Notes: generated by a model from the sequence alone, not told the origin. 35,193 bases of DNA from a virus (IMGVR_UViG_3300048831_000083:1-35193); one strand, 5' to 3'; shown: positions 7,957 to 16,164, counted from the stretch's first letter. Numbers and translations are program-made.

Positions 7957-8295
7957 ATGAAGCTGTACATCGGAAAGGTGCGCGACTCGGACTGGAACGT
8001 CTTTGTCCTTGACGAGAACGACCCTGAGGCATCAGGCCGCCTTGACCCTGGTTATCGCTATGTCAACCACTCGCCTGACGGCTTCGCCTGGGGCTACGGC
8101 GGCAGCGGGCCCGCGCAGCTGGCGTTCGCGCTGCTGCTCGACGTCACTGGCAACATCGATCGCGCCCTCGCCGCATACCAGGACTACAAGTGGCAGGTGA
8201 TCGCCAAGCTCCCAATTGACCAGAACTTTCAGCTCACTGAGGCTGAGGTGATGGTCGCTCTCCAACGCATCGAGGAAAAATATGCGCATCGTTGA
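7957..8295 (+). CDS. DUF6166-like protein
   Basis: A 112-aa protein; the ATG at 7957 is preceded by a strong TAGGAGGAAC ribosome site. The segment HSPDGFAWGYGGSGPAQLAF, then a helix with YQDYKWQVIAKLP, is characteristic of the small DUF6166-type proteins found in phages and plasmids, whose function is unknown. The family name is from memory. It overlaps the next gene by 14 bases. Confidence 0.7.
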   Translation: MKLYIGKVRDSDWNVFVLDENDPEASGRLDPGYRYVNHSPDGFAWGYGGSGPAQLAFALLLDVTGNIDRALAAYQDYKWQVIAKLPIDQNFQLTEAEVMVALQRIEEKYAHR

Positions 8296-8506
8296 ACCTG
8301 TCAAGCACTACGGCTTCTACTCCCCCACGGCGGCGATGGAGCACGGCTACACGGTGTACCGCACGCCCTACGGTGATGAGGTGCGCGTGACGTGCGTCAC
8401 CACCGACCCTGAGGGCTCGGCATACTGGTGGGACGACAAGGAAAAGGTCGGCGAGGTGCTCGCCTTCGTGAGAAACGTTGAGCACGCGCGGTGGCCATGG
8501 AACTGA
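8282..8506 (+). CDS. Hypothetical small protein
   Basis: A 74-aa protein that overlaps its upstream neighbour by 14 bases; GAGG lies about 10 bases before the ATG. Rich in aromatic residues (YWWDDKEK, RWPWN). Family not recognised. Confidence 0.55.
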   Translation: MRIVEPVKHYGFYSPTAAMEHGYTVYRTPYGDEVRVTCVTTDPEGSAYWWDDKEKVGEVLAFVRNVEHARWPWN

Positions 8507-8679
8507 ACGATCCTGCGCCCCGGGACTACTTCGTCATTCAGGAGAGCGACGAGGGCATCAACTGCTCCATCCCGCTCACCCTGCGCCAGGCGGTGCGCAC
8601 CAGCACCTCGGCGCGCGGCGTAAAGAGCTACGTGGTAAAGGTGCTGGCCTTCGTCGACCTGAGAAACGCGGATAAATAG
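8497..8679 (+). CDS. Hypothetical small protein
   Basis: A 60-aa protein using the ATG at 8497; a GTG two codons earlier is possible. It overlaps the previous gene by 10 bases. Its end overlaps the late promoter octamer at 8671. Family not recognised. Confidence 0.5.
   Translation: MELNDPAPRDYFVIQESDEGINCSIPLTLRQAVRTSTSARGVKSYVVKVLAFVDLRNADK
8671..8678 (+). promoter_or_regulatory. Late promoter-like octamer
   Basis: GATAAATA, 23 bases upstream of the small gene at 8702. Confidence 0.55.
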
Positions 8680-8701
8680 ACGCAGTGTTTTGAGGAACCC
8701 A

Positions 8702-8854
8702 ATGAAGGTCGTCGACCTGCAGCAGTACCGCAACCGCAAGGCCATTGCCCAGCTTGAAGAGCGGGTGACAGAGCTGGTGCGCACCGCGCCTGCAGGAACG
8801 GCACGACAGATCAAGCTCTGCTTCCGCGAGTGGCTGCAGCGCACTGCCAGGTAG
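8702..8854 (+). CDS. Small late protein
   Basis: A 50-aa frame starting MKVVDLQQYRNRK, with GAGGA 8 bases before the ATG and a late promoter octamer upstream. The LQQYRNRK opening is typical of small phage and bacterial helical proteins of unknown role. Its stop runs directly into the promoter for the metallophosphoesterase gene. Confidence 0.6.
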   Translation: MKVVDLQQYRNRKAIAQLEERVTELVRTAPAGTARQIKLCFREWLQRTAR

Positions 8855-8883
8855 TTTACCCACCGCGCTCGCGGTGATACAAT
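8855..8883 (+). promoter_or_regulatory. Sigma70-like promoter
   Basis: TTTACC at 8855-8860, 17 bases, TACAAT at 8878-8883, in front of the metallophosphoesterase gene. Confidence 0.7.
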
Positions 8884-8912
8884 GACCTGAACACTACAAC
8901 TAGGAAGTTGAA

Positions 8913-9782
8913 TTGAAGATCCGCCCCATCTCGGACGTGCACCTAGAGTTCCACTACGACCTCTATGACACGACGACACTGACGCCAATGGCGCGCCAGC
9001 ACTTCGACACTGTCCTGCCCGCCCTCCCAGGCGACGGTGACACGGTACTTGTTGTCGCTGGAGACCTGGCGACGGCAGTCAGACCTAACCGCATCGTCAG
9101 CTTCCTAACGGCCTGCCTCAACCGCTTTGGGCGCGTCATCTACGTGCTTGGCAACCACGAGCACTACGGCTACACCTTTACTGAGACGCTGAAGGACATA
9201 ACCGCGGCGCTCGAGGCCGGCCTGCCGGCAGCCGATTTTCAGCGCCTGTTTGTCGCCGGGAACGCCGTGAGCTCGTGCCAGGTCGATCACGTCAACTTCA
9301 CGTGCGGCACGCTCTGGACTGACTTCAACCGTGGCGACCATGCCACGAAGCTGGCGTGCCTGGACTACATGCGCGACTTCAGCGTCATCAAGGCTTTTGA
9401 CGGCAGGTCGGGTCAAGAGGTGCTTGACCAGATGGCAGACACGCACCGCTGGTCGACAACCGCCATCAAGGACACGCTCGCTGCCGACAAGGCAGCAGGG
9501 CTGACCAGCGTCGTCGTGACGCACCACATGCCCTCATCGGCGCTAATCCACCCGTTCTACAAGGTGCGGCCTCGCGACCTGCTGACAAATGGGGCGTTCG
9601 CCTCGGAGCTCGACTGGCTGATGAAGGACTACGGCCCTGCGCTGTGGCTGTACGGGCACACGCACACCCCAACTGACAAGCAGATCTACGACACCCGCTG
9701 CGTCTGCAACCCGGTCGGCTACCCCGATGAGCGCAACATCGCCGAGCGCAGGTACCAACCGTCGCTGGTGCTCGAGTTGTGA
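8913..9782 (+). CDS. Calcineurin-like metallophosphoesterase
   Basis: A 289-aa protein with the family's metal-ligand blocks in order: SDVHLEFH (D8, H10), VVAGDLAT, LGNHEHYGY, VVTHHMP and YGHTHTPTD. It should bind two divalent metals and hydrolyse a phosphomono- or diester; the substrate is unknown. It uses a TTG start at 8913 preceded by TAGGAAG; the first metal motif begins only 7 residues in, so no later start fits. A dedicated promoter precedes it and the stop overlaps the next GTG start. Confidence 0.85.
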   Translation: MKIRPISDVHLEFHYDLYDTTTLTPMARQHFDTVLPALPGDGDTVLVVAGDLATAVRPNRIVSFLTACLNRFGRVIYVLGNHEHYGYTFTETLKDITAALEAGLPAADFQRLFVAGNAVSSCQVDHVNFTCGTLWTDFNRGDHATKLACLDYMRDFSVIKAFDGRSGQEVLDQMADTHRWSTTAIKDTLAADKAAGLTSVVVTHHMPSSALIHPFYKVRPRDLLTNGAFASELDWLMKDYGPALWLYGHTHTPTDKQIYDTRCVCNPVGYPDERNIAERRYQPSLVLEL

Positions 9783-10225
9783 CTGACAAGATCATCCCAT
9801 TTGAGCCGGTCCGGCGCAAGAAGGAGCCTGAGGTTCCAGCCAAGCGCCGCGCGCTCACAAACGCTGAGATCTTCGCAGACGCGTATGAGGACGTGATCGG
9901 CGAGTGGGAGGCGGCCAGCCGCAAGGGGCTGCTGAACGAGTACATCCAGGACAACGTGCCCCCACCGGCCAGGGCGCACCACCCGATCAGCTACGTGACT
10001 GACATCTCCACGATCGCCGAGGTTGAGCGTCGCCTTGAGATCAAGGTGGCGGTGTTCAGCCCAGGAACGACGTTCAACAACCCGAACGGGTGGCTGGTCG
10101 CGTTCCACCATGACAAGGACATCTTCTCCACACCGCCAGACGTGGTGTCGGAGCCCCTCGCCCGAGCGCTCAACGTGCTCCTGTACCTCAGGTACAGTTC
10201 CCTGCTCCGGAGGCTGAGGACATGA
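9779..10225 (+). CDS. Hypothetical protein, GTG start
   Basis: A 148-aa protein whose GTG overlaps the upstream stop (GTGA), so it is translationally coupled to the phosphoesterase. Basic N-terminus (EPVRRKKEPEVPAKRR), helical middle and a C-terminal VVSEPLARALNVLLYLRYSS helix. Family not recognised. Confidence 0.65.
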   Translation: MTDKIIPFEPVRRKKEPEVPAKRRALTNAEIFADAYEDVIGEWEAASRKGLLNEYIQDNVPPPARAHHPISYVTDISTIAEVERRLEIKVAVFSPGTTFNNPNGWLVAFHHDKDIFSTPPDVVSEPLARALNVLLYLRYSSLLRRLRT

Positions 10226-10255
10226 CTGGTTTTCAAACTAGAGGAGCTGTTGACC

Positions 10256-10516
10256 ATGTCCGAAGAGCTAAACTACGTGGTGTCGCTATATGTCGTGAAG
10301 ACGCCTGACGGCAAGTACTTTGCCGGCTTTGACGTTGACCGCGGCAAGGCGAATTTCGTGGAGGACCCGAAGGCCGCAAAGAAGTTCACCAACAAGTACG
10401 ACATCAAGCTGCGTCCCGATGAGCAGCTCGTCGAGCTGAAGGTTGACCTTCGCCAGGCAGGAGTGGAGGTGTCTGAGCCCTTCCGCCCGGTGCGCCGCCG
10501 GCCCACCAACCACTGA
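10256..10516 (+). CDS. Hypothetical protein
   Basis: An 86-aa protein. The ATG at 10256 is preferred over the TTG at 10250 because GAGGAG at 10241-10246 gives it normal spacing. It reads like a small beta-sheet protein (YVVKTPDGKYFAGFD). Family not recognised. Confidence 0.65.
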   Translation: MSEELNYVVSLYVVKTPDGKYFAGFDVDRGKANFVEDPKAAKKFTNKYDIKLRPDEQLVELKVDLRQAGVEVSEPFRPVRRRPTNH

Positions 10517-10610
10517 GCACACGAGGCCCCAGCCGAGACTAGCGTAGAACGCGGGTAATTGCGACCGCGCGGTCACTAGAGGGGCCCTCCCATTTTCCAG
10601 GAGAAGACAG

Positions 10611-11066
10611 GTGTCATACGCCAGGTGGTCAAATGAGAGCGACGTCTACGTGTACCACCACGTGGATGGGTACGTCACGTGCTGCGGGTGCCGGCTGTTT
10701 GACGCTGACCCGTTCAGCCTTGAACCGCGTGACCCTGCCTTCTACTCACGCACGGCCGCGATTGAGCACCTCGAGCGCCACCGGCTGGCCGGCCACATCG
10801 TCCCAGACTACGCGTTTGACAGGCTCTGGCAGGAGATCGCCGAGCTGTCAGACACCGCGGAGCTTGGGCGGAGGTTGGTCAGGCGAAGGAAAAAGGTGCG
10901 CGTCATGAAGGGGCTCCGCCGAGTGCGCCGCCTCAAGCAGCTGGCCAATCACTCCTGGCACCGCTACATGAAGTGGAGCCGCATCAAATCTTGGAAGCAG
11001 ATCACAGACTATAAGGAGCCTAACCATGAAGGTACGAGAGCTGATCAGCCAGCTGCAGAGCTTTGA
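10611..11066 (+). CDS. Hypothetical basic protein with possible zinc site
   Basis: A 151-aa protein with a GTG start preceded by AGGAGA. An N-terminal TCCGCRLFD...HLERHRLAGH arrangement (two or three cysteines, then H-x3-H) may bind zinc; the C-terminal half is strongly basic (RRLVRRRKKVRVMKGLRRVRR), which suggests nucleic-acid binding. That reading is inference from composition. It overlaps the next small gene by 41 bases. Confidence 0.6.
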   Translation: MSYARWSNESDVYVYHHVDGYVTCCGCRLFDADPFSLEPRDPAFYSRTAAIEHLERHRLAGHIVPDYAFDRLWQEIAELSDTAELGRRLVRRRKKVRVMKGLRRVRRLKQLANHSWHRYMKWSRIKSWKQITDYKEPNHEGTRADQPAAEL

Positions 11067-11196
11067 TCCCGACCTCGAGGTCATGATCACCGACCCTGAG
11101 CTGCCGGTGGTCGTGCACCCGGTGCACCGCAAGGTGCACACCGAGGTCTACATCCCTGCCAAGGGGAAAGAGCGAGAGGTCGTGGCCATCGGTTAG
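11026..11196 (+). CDS. Small hypothetical protein
   Basis: A 56-aa frame starting MKVRELISQLQSFDPDLEV with AAGGAG 8 bases upstream. The opening (VRELIxxLxxFDPDxxV) is a very common small phage protein pattern of unknown function. It ends against the convergent structural gene at 11193, overlapping by 4 bases. Confidence 0.7.
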   Translation: MKVRELISQLQSFDPDLEVMITDPELPVVVHPVHRKVHTEVYIPAKGKEREVVAIG

Positions 11197-11951
11197 GTCA
11201 CCCACTTCGCGGTGAGGTAGTTGTAGACGCTGGTCAGCTCGGTCGTGTTGAGCTCGCGCGGGTAGACCAGCAGCTCACCACACCGGCCCCAGCTCTGGTA
11301 CAGTGTGTCGTAGCTTCCTAGCACCGTTGGGTTGTACGTACCACTCAGCGTGCCGCTAGCACCGGCGTAGCTTACCTCAGAGTTATTGTGGTAAAGCTTG
11401 ACACTGCTTGCCGCGGTGCCCATCGCCGGGACCACATGCGCGTACACGTTCACCGTCGTTGATGTCAAGGTGTTGCTGTACCTGTAGCCTGCTGGCTGGT
11501 ACGTCTGCAGTGCCAGCGGTGACGGCGGCGACTTGTACAGCATTGAGTAGTTGTTTGCCGACGAGACGGAGTTGGTGGCGGTGCTTTGGCCCAGCACAAA
11601 CGCGTTGTAGGAGTTTGTGGTGCTGACCGACGTGTCACCCACCCAGATCATGGTATAGCCGCTGTTGAGGTTGCTGGCAGCGGCTGTCGAGGTGAGCGAC
11701 TTTGACAGGCCGCCAACGTAGTGAAAGTTCAGCACCTTCTGCTTGAAGGCGGCGACGGACTCAAGGACGGGCTGCCGCCCCGCCGTCGTCTGCTCCCACA
11801 GCCGGTTCGTGGCGCGGCACCGCATGGTCGCGACCGCGCCCGACCCGACATCAACTGACATCAGCCGAGGTGCCGCCGCGTCGAGCCAGAGGTAGAGCTC
11901 GGTGGCGTGCGGCGCCGGCGCCGCAAATCCTGCTGGGCTGATCGCGAACAC
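11193..11951 (-). CDS. LamG/concanavalin-like virion-surface protein
   Basis: A 252-aa protein rich in Ser, Thr and Asn with repeated beta strands. It has an LYLWLDAAAPRL opening and ends in GELLVYPRELNTTELTSVYNYLTAKW, the pattern of LamG/concanavalin-fold domains in phage tail or capsid decoration proteins. No signal peptide. It lies 2 bases after the upstream fibre-type gene and would be transcribed with it from the late promoter at 12445. It probably binds surface sugars, which is inference. Confidence 0.75.
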   Translation of the reverse strand: MFAISPAGFAAPAPHATELYLWLDAAAPRLMSVDVGSGAVATMRCRATNRLWEQTTAGRQPVLESVAAFKQKVLNFHYVGGLSKSLTSTAAASNLNSGYTMIWVGDTSVSTTNSYNAFVLGQSTATNSVSSANNYSMLYKSPPSPLALQTYQPAGYRYSNTLTSTTVNVYAHVVPAMGTAASSVKLYHNNSEVSYAGASGTLSGTYNPTVLGSYDTLYQSWGRCGELLVYPRELNTTELTSVYNYLTAKWVT

Positions 11952-11953
11952 GG

Positions 11954-12412
11954 TTACGACCCGATCAGCGTGACGACCAGGCCAACGGCGCTGCCATTGC
12001 CGATCTGGTCAACGTCAATGGTGATCTCAGCGTCATCAGTCAGCGCCGTCTGCGAGATGACGGCAGGGGTGGCGGCGGTGACCGATGTCTTCTCGGTGTT
12101 GTCGATGGTCAGCTTAGTGGAGAGGATTGACGCGCCGTTCTGGTTGATGTCAACCGTGAAGATGTTGCCGCTCGCCTGCGCGACCGCCAGCGACGCCCGC
12201 ACCGAGCTGAGCGTCATCGCCCGCGGCATCCGGAACGCGACCTTCGAGGTGCCGGCGGTGACCGGCGCCACCATGTCTGAGCACGCTACCTGGAAGATCT
12301 GGCTGTTCAGCGGTGAGTTGTCCCCGCCCTGCCAGGCGCTGCCGTTCCACTTCCACGTGCGGTCGCCGACCGTGTACGTCTGGTTCATTACGGGTGACGA
12401 GGGAAAGTCCAT
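11954..12412 (-). CDS. Fibre- or decoration-type virion protein
   Basis: A 152-aa protein. The N-terminal MDFPSSPVMNQTYTVGDRTWKWNGSAW is the short repeat found at the ends of many tail fibre and fibritin-like proteins. The C-terminal 110 residues form a beta-rich domain (ACSD...AGTSKVAFRMPRAMTLSSV...TIDVDQIG) often seen in phage minor structural proteins. Likely part of the virion surface; late promoter upstream. It forms a two-gene leftward unit with the LamG-like gene. Confidence 0.75.
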   Translation of the reverse strand: MDFPSSPVMNQTYTVGDRTWKWNGSAWQGGDNSPLNSQIFQVACSDMVAPVTAGTSKVAFRMPRAMTLSSVRASLAVAQASGNIFTVDINQNGASILSTKLTIDNTEKTSVTAATPAVISQTALTDDAEITIDVDQIGNGSAVGLVVTLIGS

Positions 12413-12444
12413 GGTTCATCCTGCGAATTGGTCAAGTGACCTGA

Positions 12445-12452
12445 TATTTAGC
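12445..12452 (-). promoter_or_regulatory. Late promoter-like octamer
   Basis: Minus strand reads GCTAAATA, 33 bases upstream of the leftward fibre-type gene. It lies back to back with the rightward promoter at 12455. Confidence 0.5.
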
Positions 12453-12454
12453 AG

Positions 12455-12483
12455 TTTTCACCCGGAGCAGGTCATAGTACAAT
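12455..12483 (+). promoter_or_regulatory. Sigma70-like promoter
   Basis: TTTTCA at 12455-12460, 17 bases, TACAAT at 12478-12483, driving the membrane-protein operon. Confidence 0.65.
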
Positions 12484-12508
12484 GACCGCATATCCTGCAT
12501 GGTGACAA

Positions 12509-13666
12509 ATGGTCAACACAACTCTGTGGTGGTTGCTGCTTCTGCCCCTGGTGCTGAGCTGCGCGTCGGTGCTGCTCCTGCCGAAGCTTTCCTGGCAGTT
12601 TCGCGGTGAGACGCAGGCACTTCTCATCTCTGCCTTCGCCGGGCTGCTGTTCAGCGCGGGCGTCATCACGGCGACGTTCTACATCGCCAAGGGCAGCAAG
12701 ACCTCTGACGTCGAGGTGTGGAACGGCAGCGTCACGAGCAAGGACCGCGAGCACGGAGCGTACGTCCGGACCTACGAGTGCCACTGCCGCGAGGTGTGCA
12801 CCGGAAGTGGGCAGCAGCGCTCCTGCACCCGCGTCTGCCAGACCTGCTACGAGCACCACTACACGGTGACCTGGGACGTGAACACCACGATCGGCAGGTA
12901 CGTCATCAAGCACGAGGACTGGACCAGCATGGGGGTGTACAAGCTGCCTGACCCGCCGCGCTGGCTGCAGGTCAAGCCCAAGGACCCCGTCTCCTCGGCG
13001 CGCAGCCACACCAACTACGTGAAGGCGGTGCCTGAGAGCCTGTTCCGACCGGCCGCCGCTGAGCTGAAGGCGAAGTTTGCGCCGCTCATTCCCACGTACC
13101 CCAGCCACGTCTATGACTTCTGGTACGTCGACCGCGTCCTCGCCGCCGGTGTTCCAGTGCCCAACCTGAAGGAATGGAACGCCAAGCTGCAAGACGCGCT
13201 GAAGATCGTGGGACCCAGCAAGCAGGTGAACGCCATCATCGTGCTGGTCAACACGGCTGACCCGAACTACGAGTACGCGCTGCGCGACGCCTGGGTCGGC
13301 GGGAAGAAGAACGACGTGATCATGGTCATCGGCACCACGGCCTTTCCCAAGGTCGACTGGGTGCGCGTCCTGAGCTGGACCGACCGCGAGCAGTTCAAGG
13401 TGAGGCTACGAGATGACCTGTCAGCGTTGAGCGAGCTCAGCGCCGACGCCGTCATCGGCGCCTTTCACCAGAACCTGCCCACCTTCGAGCGCAAGCGCAT
13501 GCGCGACTTCGCCTACCTGGACGCAGAGATTGACCCACCTGCCTGGGTGCTGTGGACAGTGTCGCTGCTGATCTTTGCCGCGTACGCCGGCTTCTGGACT
13601 TACGCGTACTTTCAAGGTGGACGCCGTCTGACGTCCTTCAATTTCACTAGAAGAGGAGTAAGGTAA
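12509..13666 (+). CDS. Membrane protein with large soluble domain
   Basis: A 385-aa protein with two N-terminal membrane segments (about 6-26 and 38-60), a soluble domain of about 290 residues, and a third membrane segment (about 353-372). A cysteine-rich hairpin (CHCREVCTGSGQQRSCTRVC) near residues 90-115 suggests disulfides or metal binding. The domain contains alternating strands and helices (NAIIVLVNTADPNYEYALRDAW). I do not recognise the family. The ATG of the LemA-like gene overlaps its end, and pairing of a LemA-like protein with a multi-pass membrane protein is common in bacteria and some large phages. Confidence 0.75.
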   Translation: MVNTTLWWLLLLPLVLSCASVLLLPKLSWQFRGETQALLISAFAGLLFSAGVITATFYIAKGSKTSDVEVWNGSVTSKDREHGAYVRTYECHCREVCTGSGQQRSCTRVCQTCYEHHYTVTWDVNTTIGRYVIKHEDWTSMGVYKLPDPPRWLQVKPKDPVSSARSHTNYVKAVPESLFRPAAAELKAKFAPLIPTYPSHVYDFWYVDRVLAAGVPVPNLKEWNAKLQDALKIVGPSKQVNAIIVLVNTADPNYEYALRDAWVGGKKNDVIMVIGTTAFPKVDWVRVLSWTDREQFKVRLRDDLSALSELSADAVIGAFHQNLPTFERKRMRDFAYLDAEIDPPAWVLWTVSLLIFAAYAGFWTYAYFQGGRRLTSFNFTRRGVR

Positions 13667-14241
13667 TGCGCAATCAACGTGGGTTCTCAACGCTGCTGGT
13701 GCTGGGCGTCATCACCGCCGTTATGGTGGGCTGCGCCGCGGTCTTGATCGGATCGTTCATCTCCGCCTACAATTACGGCAACACGATGGAGAAGCAGCTG
13801 GTGGCGCTGCGCGACAACAACAAGAACATCTACGCGCAGTACACGCAGAAGGTGATGGAGGCGGCGCAGGTACCGGCAATGTACCGCGACGACGTGACGA
13901 AGGTGGTGACTGCCGCGCTCGAGGGCCGCTACGGGCCTGAGGGCTCGAAGGCGACGTTCCAGTGGCTGCAGGAGCAGAACCCCACGCTTGACGCCAGCGT
14001 GTACGTGAAGATCCAGCAGCTCATCGAGGCGGGCCGCAACGAGTTTCAGAACGGCCAGACGCGGCTGATCGACGTGCGGCGGTCCTACGAGACGTCGCTC
14101 GGCTACTTCTGGCAGGGGATATGGCTGCGCCTCGCTGGGTACCCGAAGGTCAACCTCGCGGAGTTCAAGCCCGTGACGACCGACCGGACCGAGAAGGTCT
14201 TTGAGGCAGGGAAGGAAGACGGGCCGCTGAAGCTCCGCTAG
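13666..14241 (+). CDS. LemA-like membrane-anchored protein
   Basis: A 191-aa protein with one N-terminal membrane segment (FSTLLVLGVITAVMVGCAAV) followed by long helices (NYGNTMEKQLVALRDNNKNIYAQY), the layout of LemA-family proteins; ending YFWQGIWLRLAGYPKVN resembles the LemA YNxxxxxFPxxxxA region only loosely. The bulk would lie outside the cytoplasm. It is coupled to the upstream membrane protein and probably forms a complex with it. The role in infection is unknown; envelope modification is one possibility. Confidence 0.65.
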   Translation: MRNQRGFSTLLVLGVITAVMVGCAAVLIGSFISAYNYGNTMEKQLVALRDNNKNIYAQYTQKVMEAAQVPAMYRDDVTKVVTAALEGRYGPEGSKATFQWLQEQNPTLDASVYVKIQQLIEAGRNEFQNGQTRLIDVRRSYETSLGYFWQGIWLRLAGYPKVNLAEFKPVTTDRTEKVFEAGKEDGPLKLR

Positions 14242-14258
14242 GGCTGACGTTCCGCCGG

Positions 14259-14290
14259 CCGGGCCTCCAGGTGAGGCCCCGGGGACCTTT
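14259..14290 (+). terminator. Possible terminator hairpin
   Basis: CCGGGCCTC pairs with GAGGCCCCGG (one bulged C) across a five-base loop, followed by GGACCTTT. The T-run is weak. It separates the LemA-like gene from the next promoter. Confidence 0.4.
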
Positions 14291-14351
14291 CTACTGGCAA
14301 GGAATAGGGCAAGTCACCCCTCAGGCCCGGAGGTCACCGGGCAGACCCGGA

Positions 14352-14408
14352 CCTGTTACAACTGTTACAATTCAACCTGTGTACATCTGACCTGAACCTG
14401 TGTATAAT
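14352..14408 (+). promoter_or_regulatory. Promoter with paired upstream repeats
   Basis: TGTACA at 14380-14385, 17 bases, TATAAT at 14403-14408. Upstream is CTGTTACAACTGTTACAA (14352-14369), nearly identical to the block at 4711-4729. It heads a run of eight small genes. Confidence 0.7.
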
Positions 14409-14442
14409 GCTTCTATCGGATGGTTGAACAGGAGCAGAAAAG

Positions 14443-14613
14443 ATGACGACGAGACTGACGAGCACGATCTTCCTGACCGGCGAACCTGTCATCAAGTCCA
14501 AGGAGCAGAAGAAGCTCTCGCGCCTGGCGTACCGCCCGGCCTCCCGCATCAAGGCGCTCCGCAAGCCCGCCCCCGTGATCGTGACCGTCTTCTCGGCCAA
14601 GGACCCCGCCTAA
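14443..14613 (+). CDS. Small basic early protein
   Basis: A 56-aa frame starting MTTRLTSTIFLTGEP with AGGAGC upstream; it is basic and lysine/arginine rich in the middle (KSKEQKKLSRLAYRP). It is the first gene of the 14.4-17 kb early operon and its stop overlaps the next ATG (TAATG). Small early basic proteins of this kind often bind host factors, but nothing specific shows here. Confidence 0.6.
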   Translation: MTTRLTSTIFLTGEPVIKSKEQKKLSRLAYRPASRIKALRKPAPVIVTVFSAKDPA

Positions 14614-15071
14614 TGCGCACGAACACCAAGAAGTTCAAGGTCCTCCAGGCCATTGGCCGCGCCCCCAACGGGCTGCGCTTCACCGACATCCAACGCGTCG
14701 CGTGCGAGCTCAACGGCCACGACTTCGACGAGTTCCGCGTCGAGGACGTCTACGTGCGCTACGACCGTGAGGCGCAGCAGGCTGTCTACAAGAGGCGGAG
14801 CGCGCGCCGCTGGCGCGGGTTCTGGTGCACGAACCTCGTCTACGCCGGTGCCCCCGGCGGCGGCATCCTCAACAGGTACTGCGAGAAAGTCAACGGCCGC
14901 TGGATCCTGAAGATCGAGACGCGCATGGAGATGCAGCGCGCGGTCGCGGACAGCCTCGCCAAGCAGCACCTCGCAAACGTCAAGCGACTGAAGGCCGCGG
15001 CGCTTGCCAACGTTACGCCTCTTCTCAATGCCACCGCTTCCAACACCCCGACGTGGGACACCTGGAGCTGA
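14613..15071 (+). CDS. Hypothetical early protein
   Basis: A 152-aa protein using the ATG at 14613 that overlaps the previous stop. The N-terminus (KKFKVLQAIGRAPNGLRFTDIQRVACEL) reads like a winged-helix or helix-turn-helix domain, so DNA binding is possible. The C-terminal part is a long helix. Family not recognised. Confidence 0.6.
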   Translation: MRTNTKKFKVLQAIGRAPNGLRFTDIQRVACELNGHDFDEFRVEDVYVRYDREAQQAVYKRRSARRWRGFWCTNLVYAGAPGGGILNRYCEKVNGRWILKIETRMEMQRAVADSLAKQHLANVKRLKAAALANVTPLLNATASNTPTWDTWS

Positions 15072-15072
15072 G

Positions 15073-15423
15073 ATGAACAAGCCCCTCATCAACTTCCGCA
15101 ACGCCGTCCAGGCGGCCCTCTACAACCTCGAGCTCGCCGGCCAGATCTCTGACGGCTGTTGGGAGAACTCCCGCCCGTGGAACCACTGGCGCTGCATGAT
15201 TGACGCCACTGGCGTGGCGGTGCCCGGCCCGCTCGGCCCGACGTTCCAGCCCCGGCGCAAGTACAACTTCAACAACAACCTCCTCGTCGAGGTCGTGGGC
15301 GACCGCATGCTGAAGATCGCGCGCGACGCCATCGGCAAGGACGGCGAGGCGTACGGCCTGAAGCAGCTGCGCGCCGACCTGAAGGACATGTCGAACATCG
15401 TCAACGGGAAAGTGAACACCTGA
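15073..15423 (+). CDS. Hypothetical protein, paralogue of the 16453 gene
   Basis: A 116-aa protein sharing a pattern with the product of 16453-16947: an AGQISDGCWENSRP-type block, then a YNFNNN block, then LKQLRADLKDMSNIVNGK. In the second copy these read SQIADGFWKNNRK, YNFVNP and LRRQLIQLSRIVGGR. The order and spacing match, so the two are diverged copies of one gene. I have seen similar short proteins in phages only as hypotheticals. Confidence 0.7.
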   Translation: MNKPLINFRNAVQAALYNLELAGQISDGCWENSRPWNHWRCMIDATGVAVPGPLGPTFQPRRKYNFNNNLLVEVVGDRMLKIARDAIGKDGEAYGLKQLRADLKDMSNIVNGKVNT

Positions 15424-15734
15424 TGGCCAACGTCATCCGCGACCACGTGCGACAGCTGTCGCACGGCACCTGCCGGCAGATCGTCGCCGACTACGAGTAC
15501 CTCGAGACGCACGGCTCGATCGGCACGTCAGCGCTGCGCACCCACGCCGAACGGGTGATGGAAGAGCTCAACGATTCTGGTCACGTCGTGCTGTGGATGG
15601 AGCGGCTCGTCTTCGAGTGCCTGCGCCGCTTCACGTACGACTACTTCGCAGTGCTGCACAACGACGCAGAGATGCAGCGCATGGAAGACGACCCCGACTA
15701 CGAGCCTGGTCCGTACGACGGCCCACGCTTCTAA
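15423..15734 (+). CDS. Hypothetical protein
   Basis: A 103-aa protein whose ATG overlaps the previous stop (TGATG at 15421-15425). Helical with an acidic C-terminus (AEMQRMEDDPDYEPG). Family not recognised. Confidence 0.65.
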   Translation: MANVIRDHVRQLSHGTCRQIVADYEYLETHGSIGTSALRTHAERVMEELNDSGHVVLWMERLVFECLRRFTYDYFAVLHNDAEMQRMEDDPDYEPGPYDGPRF

Positions 15735-15747
15735 GGAGAAAAGCACC

Positions 15748-16164
15748 ATGATGCCAGCCGGAACGTACTACGTGGGTGACCTGTGCTACGTCATGCACGA
15801 CGAGTGGGACGAGGTCTGCGACCTGATCATCGACGGTCCCCGCTGCATCGACGGTGAGTTCACCCTGAAGGATGGGCGTCGCTTCGCGATCTATAGCACC
15901 GCCTACGGTGACGGGTGCTACACTGACCAGCGCGGAAACAGGTATGGCGTCGACTCAGGCTCGATCGGCTGCATCCTCGTGTCCGACATTGGGCCGAGCG
16001 ACAGCAACGACGTCGGCGGCGGCAATGTGCACACCTTCGATCGTCCCTTTAGCACCTCTGGTGGCAGGGGTGAAAGTGGCTGGGACGGTCGCATCCACAT
16101 CGGCTCCATCGTCGTCAGCACTGGCGATGAAGAAGATGACGATGAGTACGATCCTGAGGAATAA
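15748..16164 (+). CDS. Conserved small beta-rich phage protein
   Basis: A 138-aa protein with AAGGAG upstream; either of two adjacent ATGs could be used. The opening PAGTYYVGDLCYVMHDEWDEV followed by DGRRFAIYSTAYGDGCYTD is a recurrent phage/bacterial beta-sheet family of unknown function. The C-terminus is very acidic (DEEDDDEYDPEE), unusual in this operon. Confidence 0.7.
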   Translation: MMPAGTYYVGDLCYVMHDEWDEVCDLIIDGPRCIDGEFTLKDGRRFAIYSTAYGDGCYTDQRGNRYGVDSGSIGCILVSDIGPSDSNDVGGGNVHTFDRPFSTSGGRGESGWDGRIHIGSIVVSTGDEEDDDEYDPEE

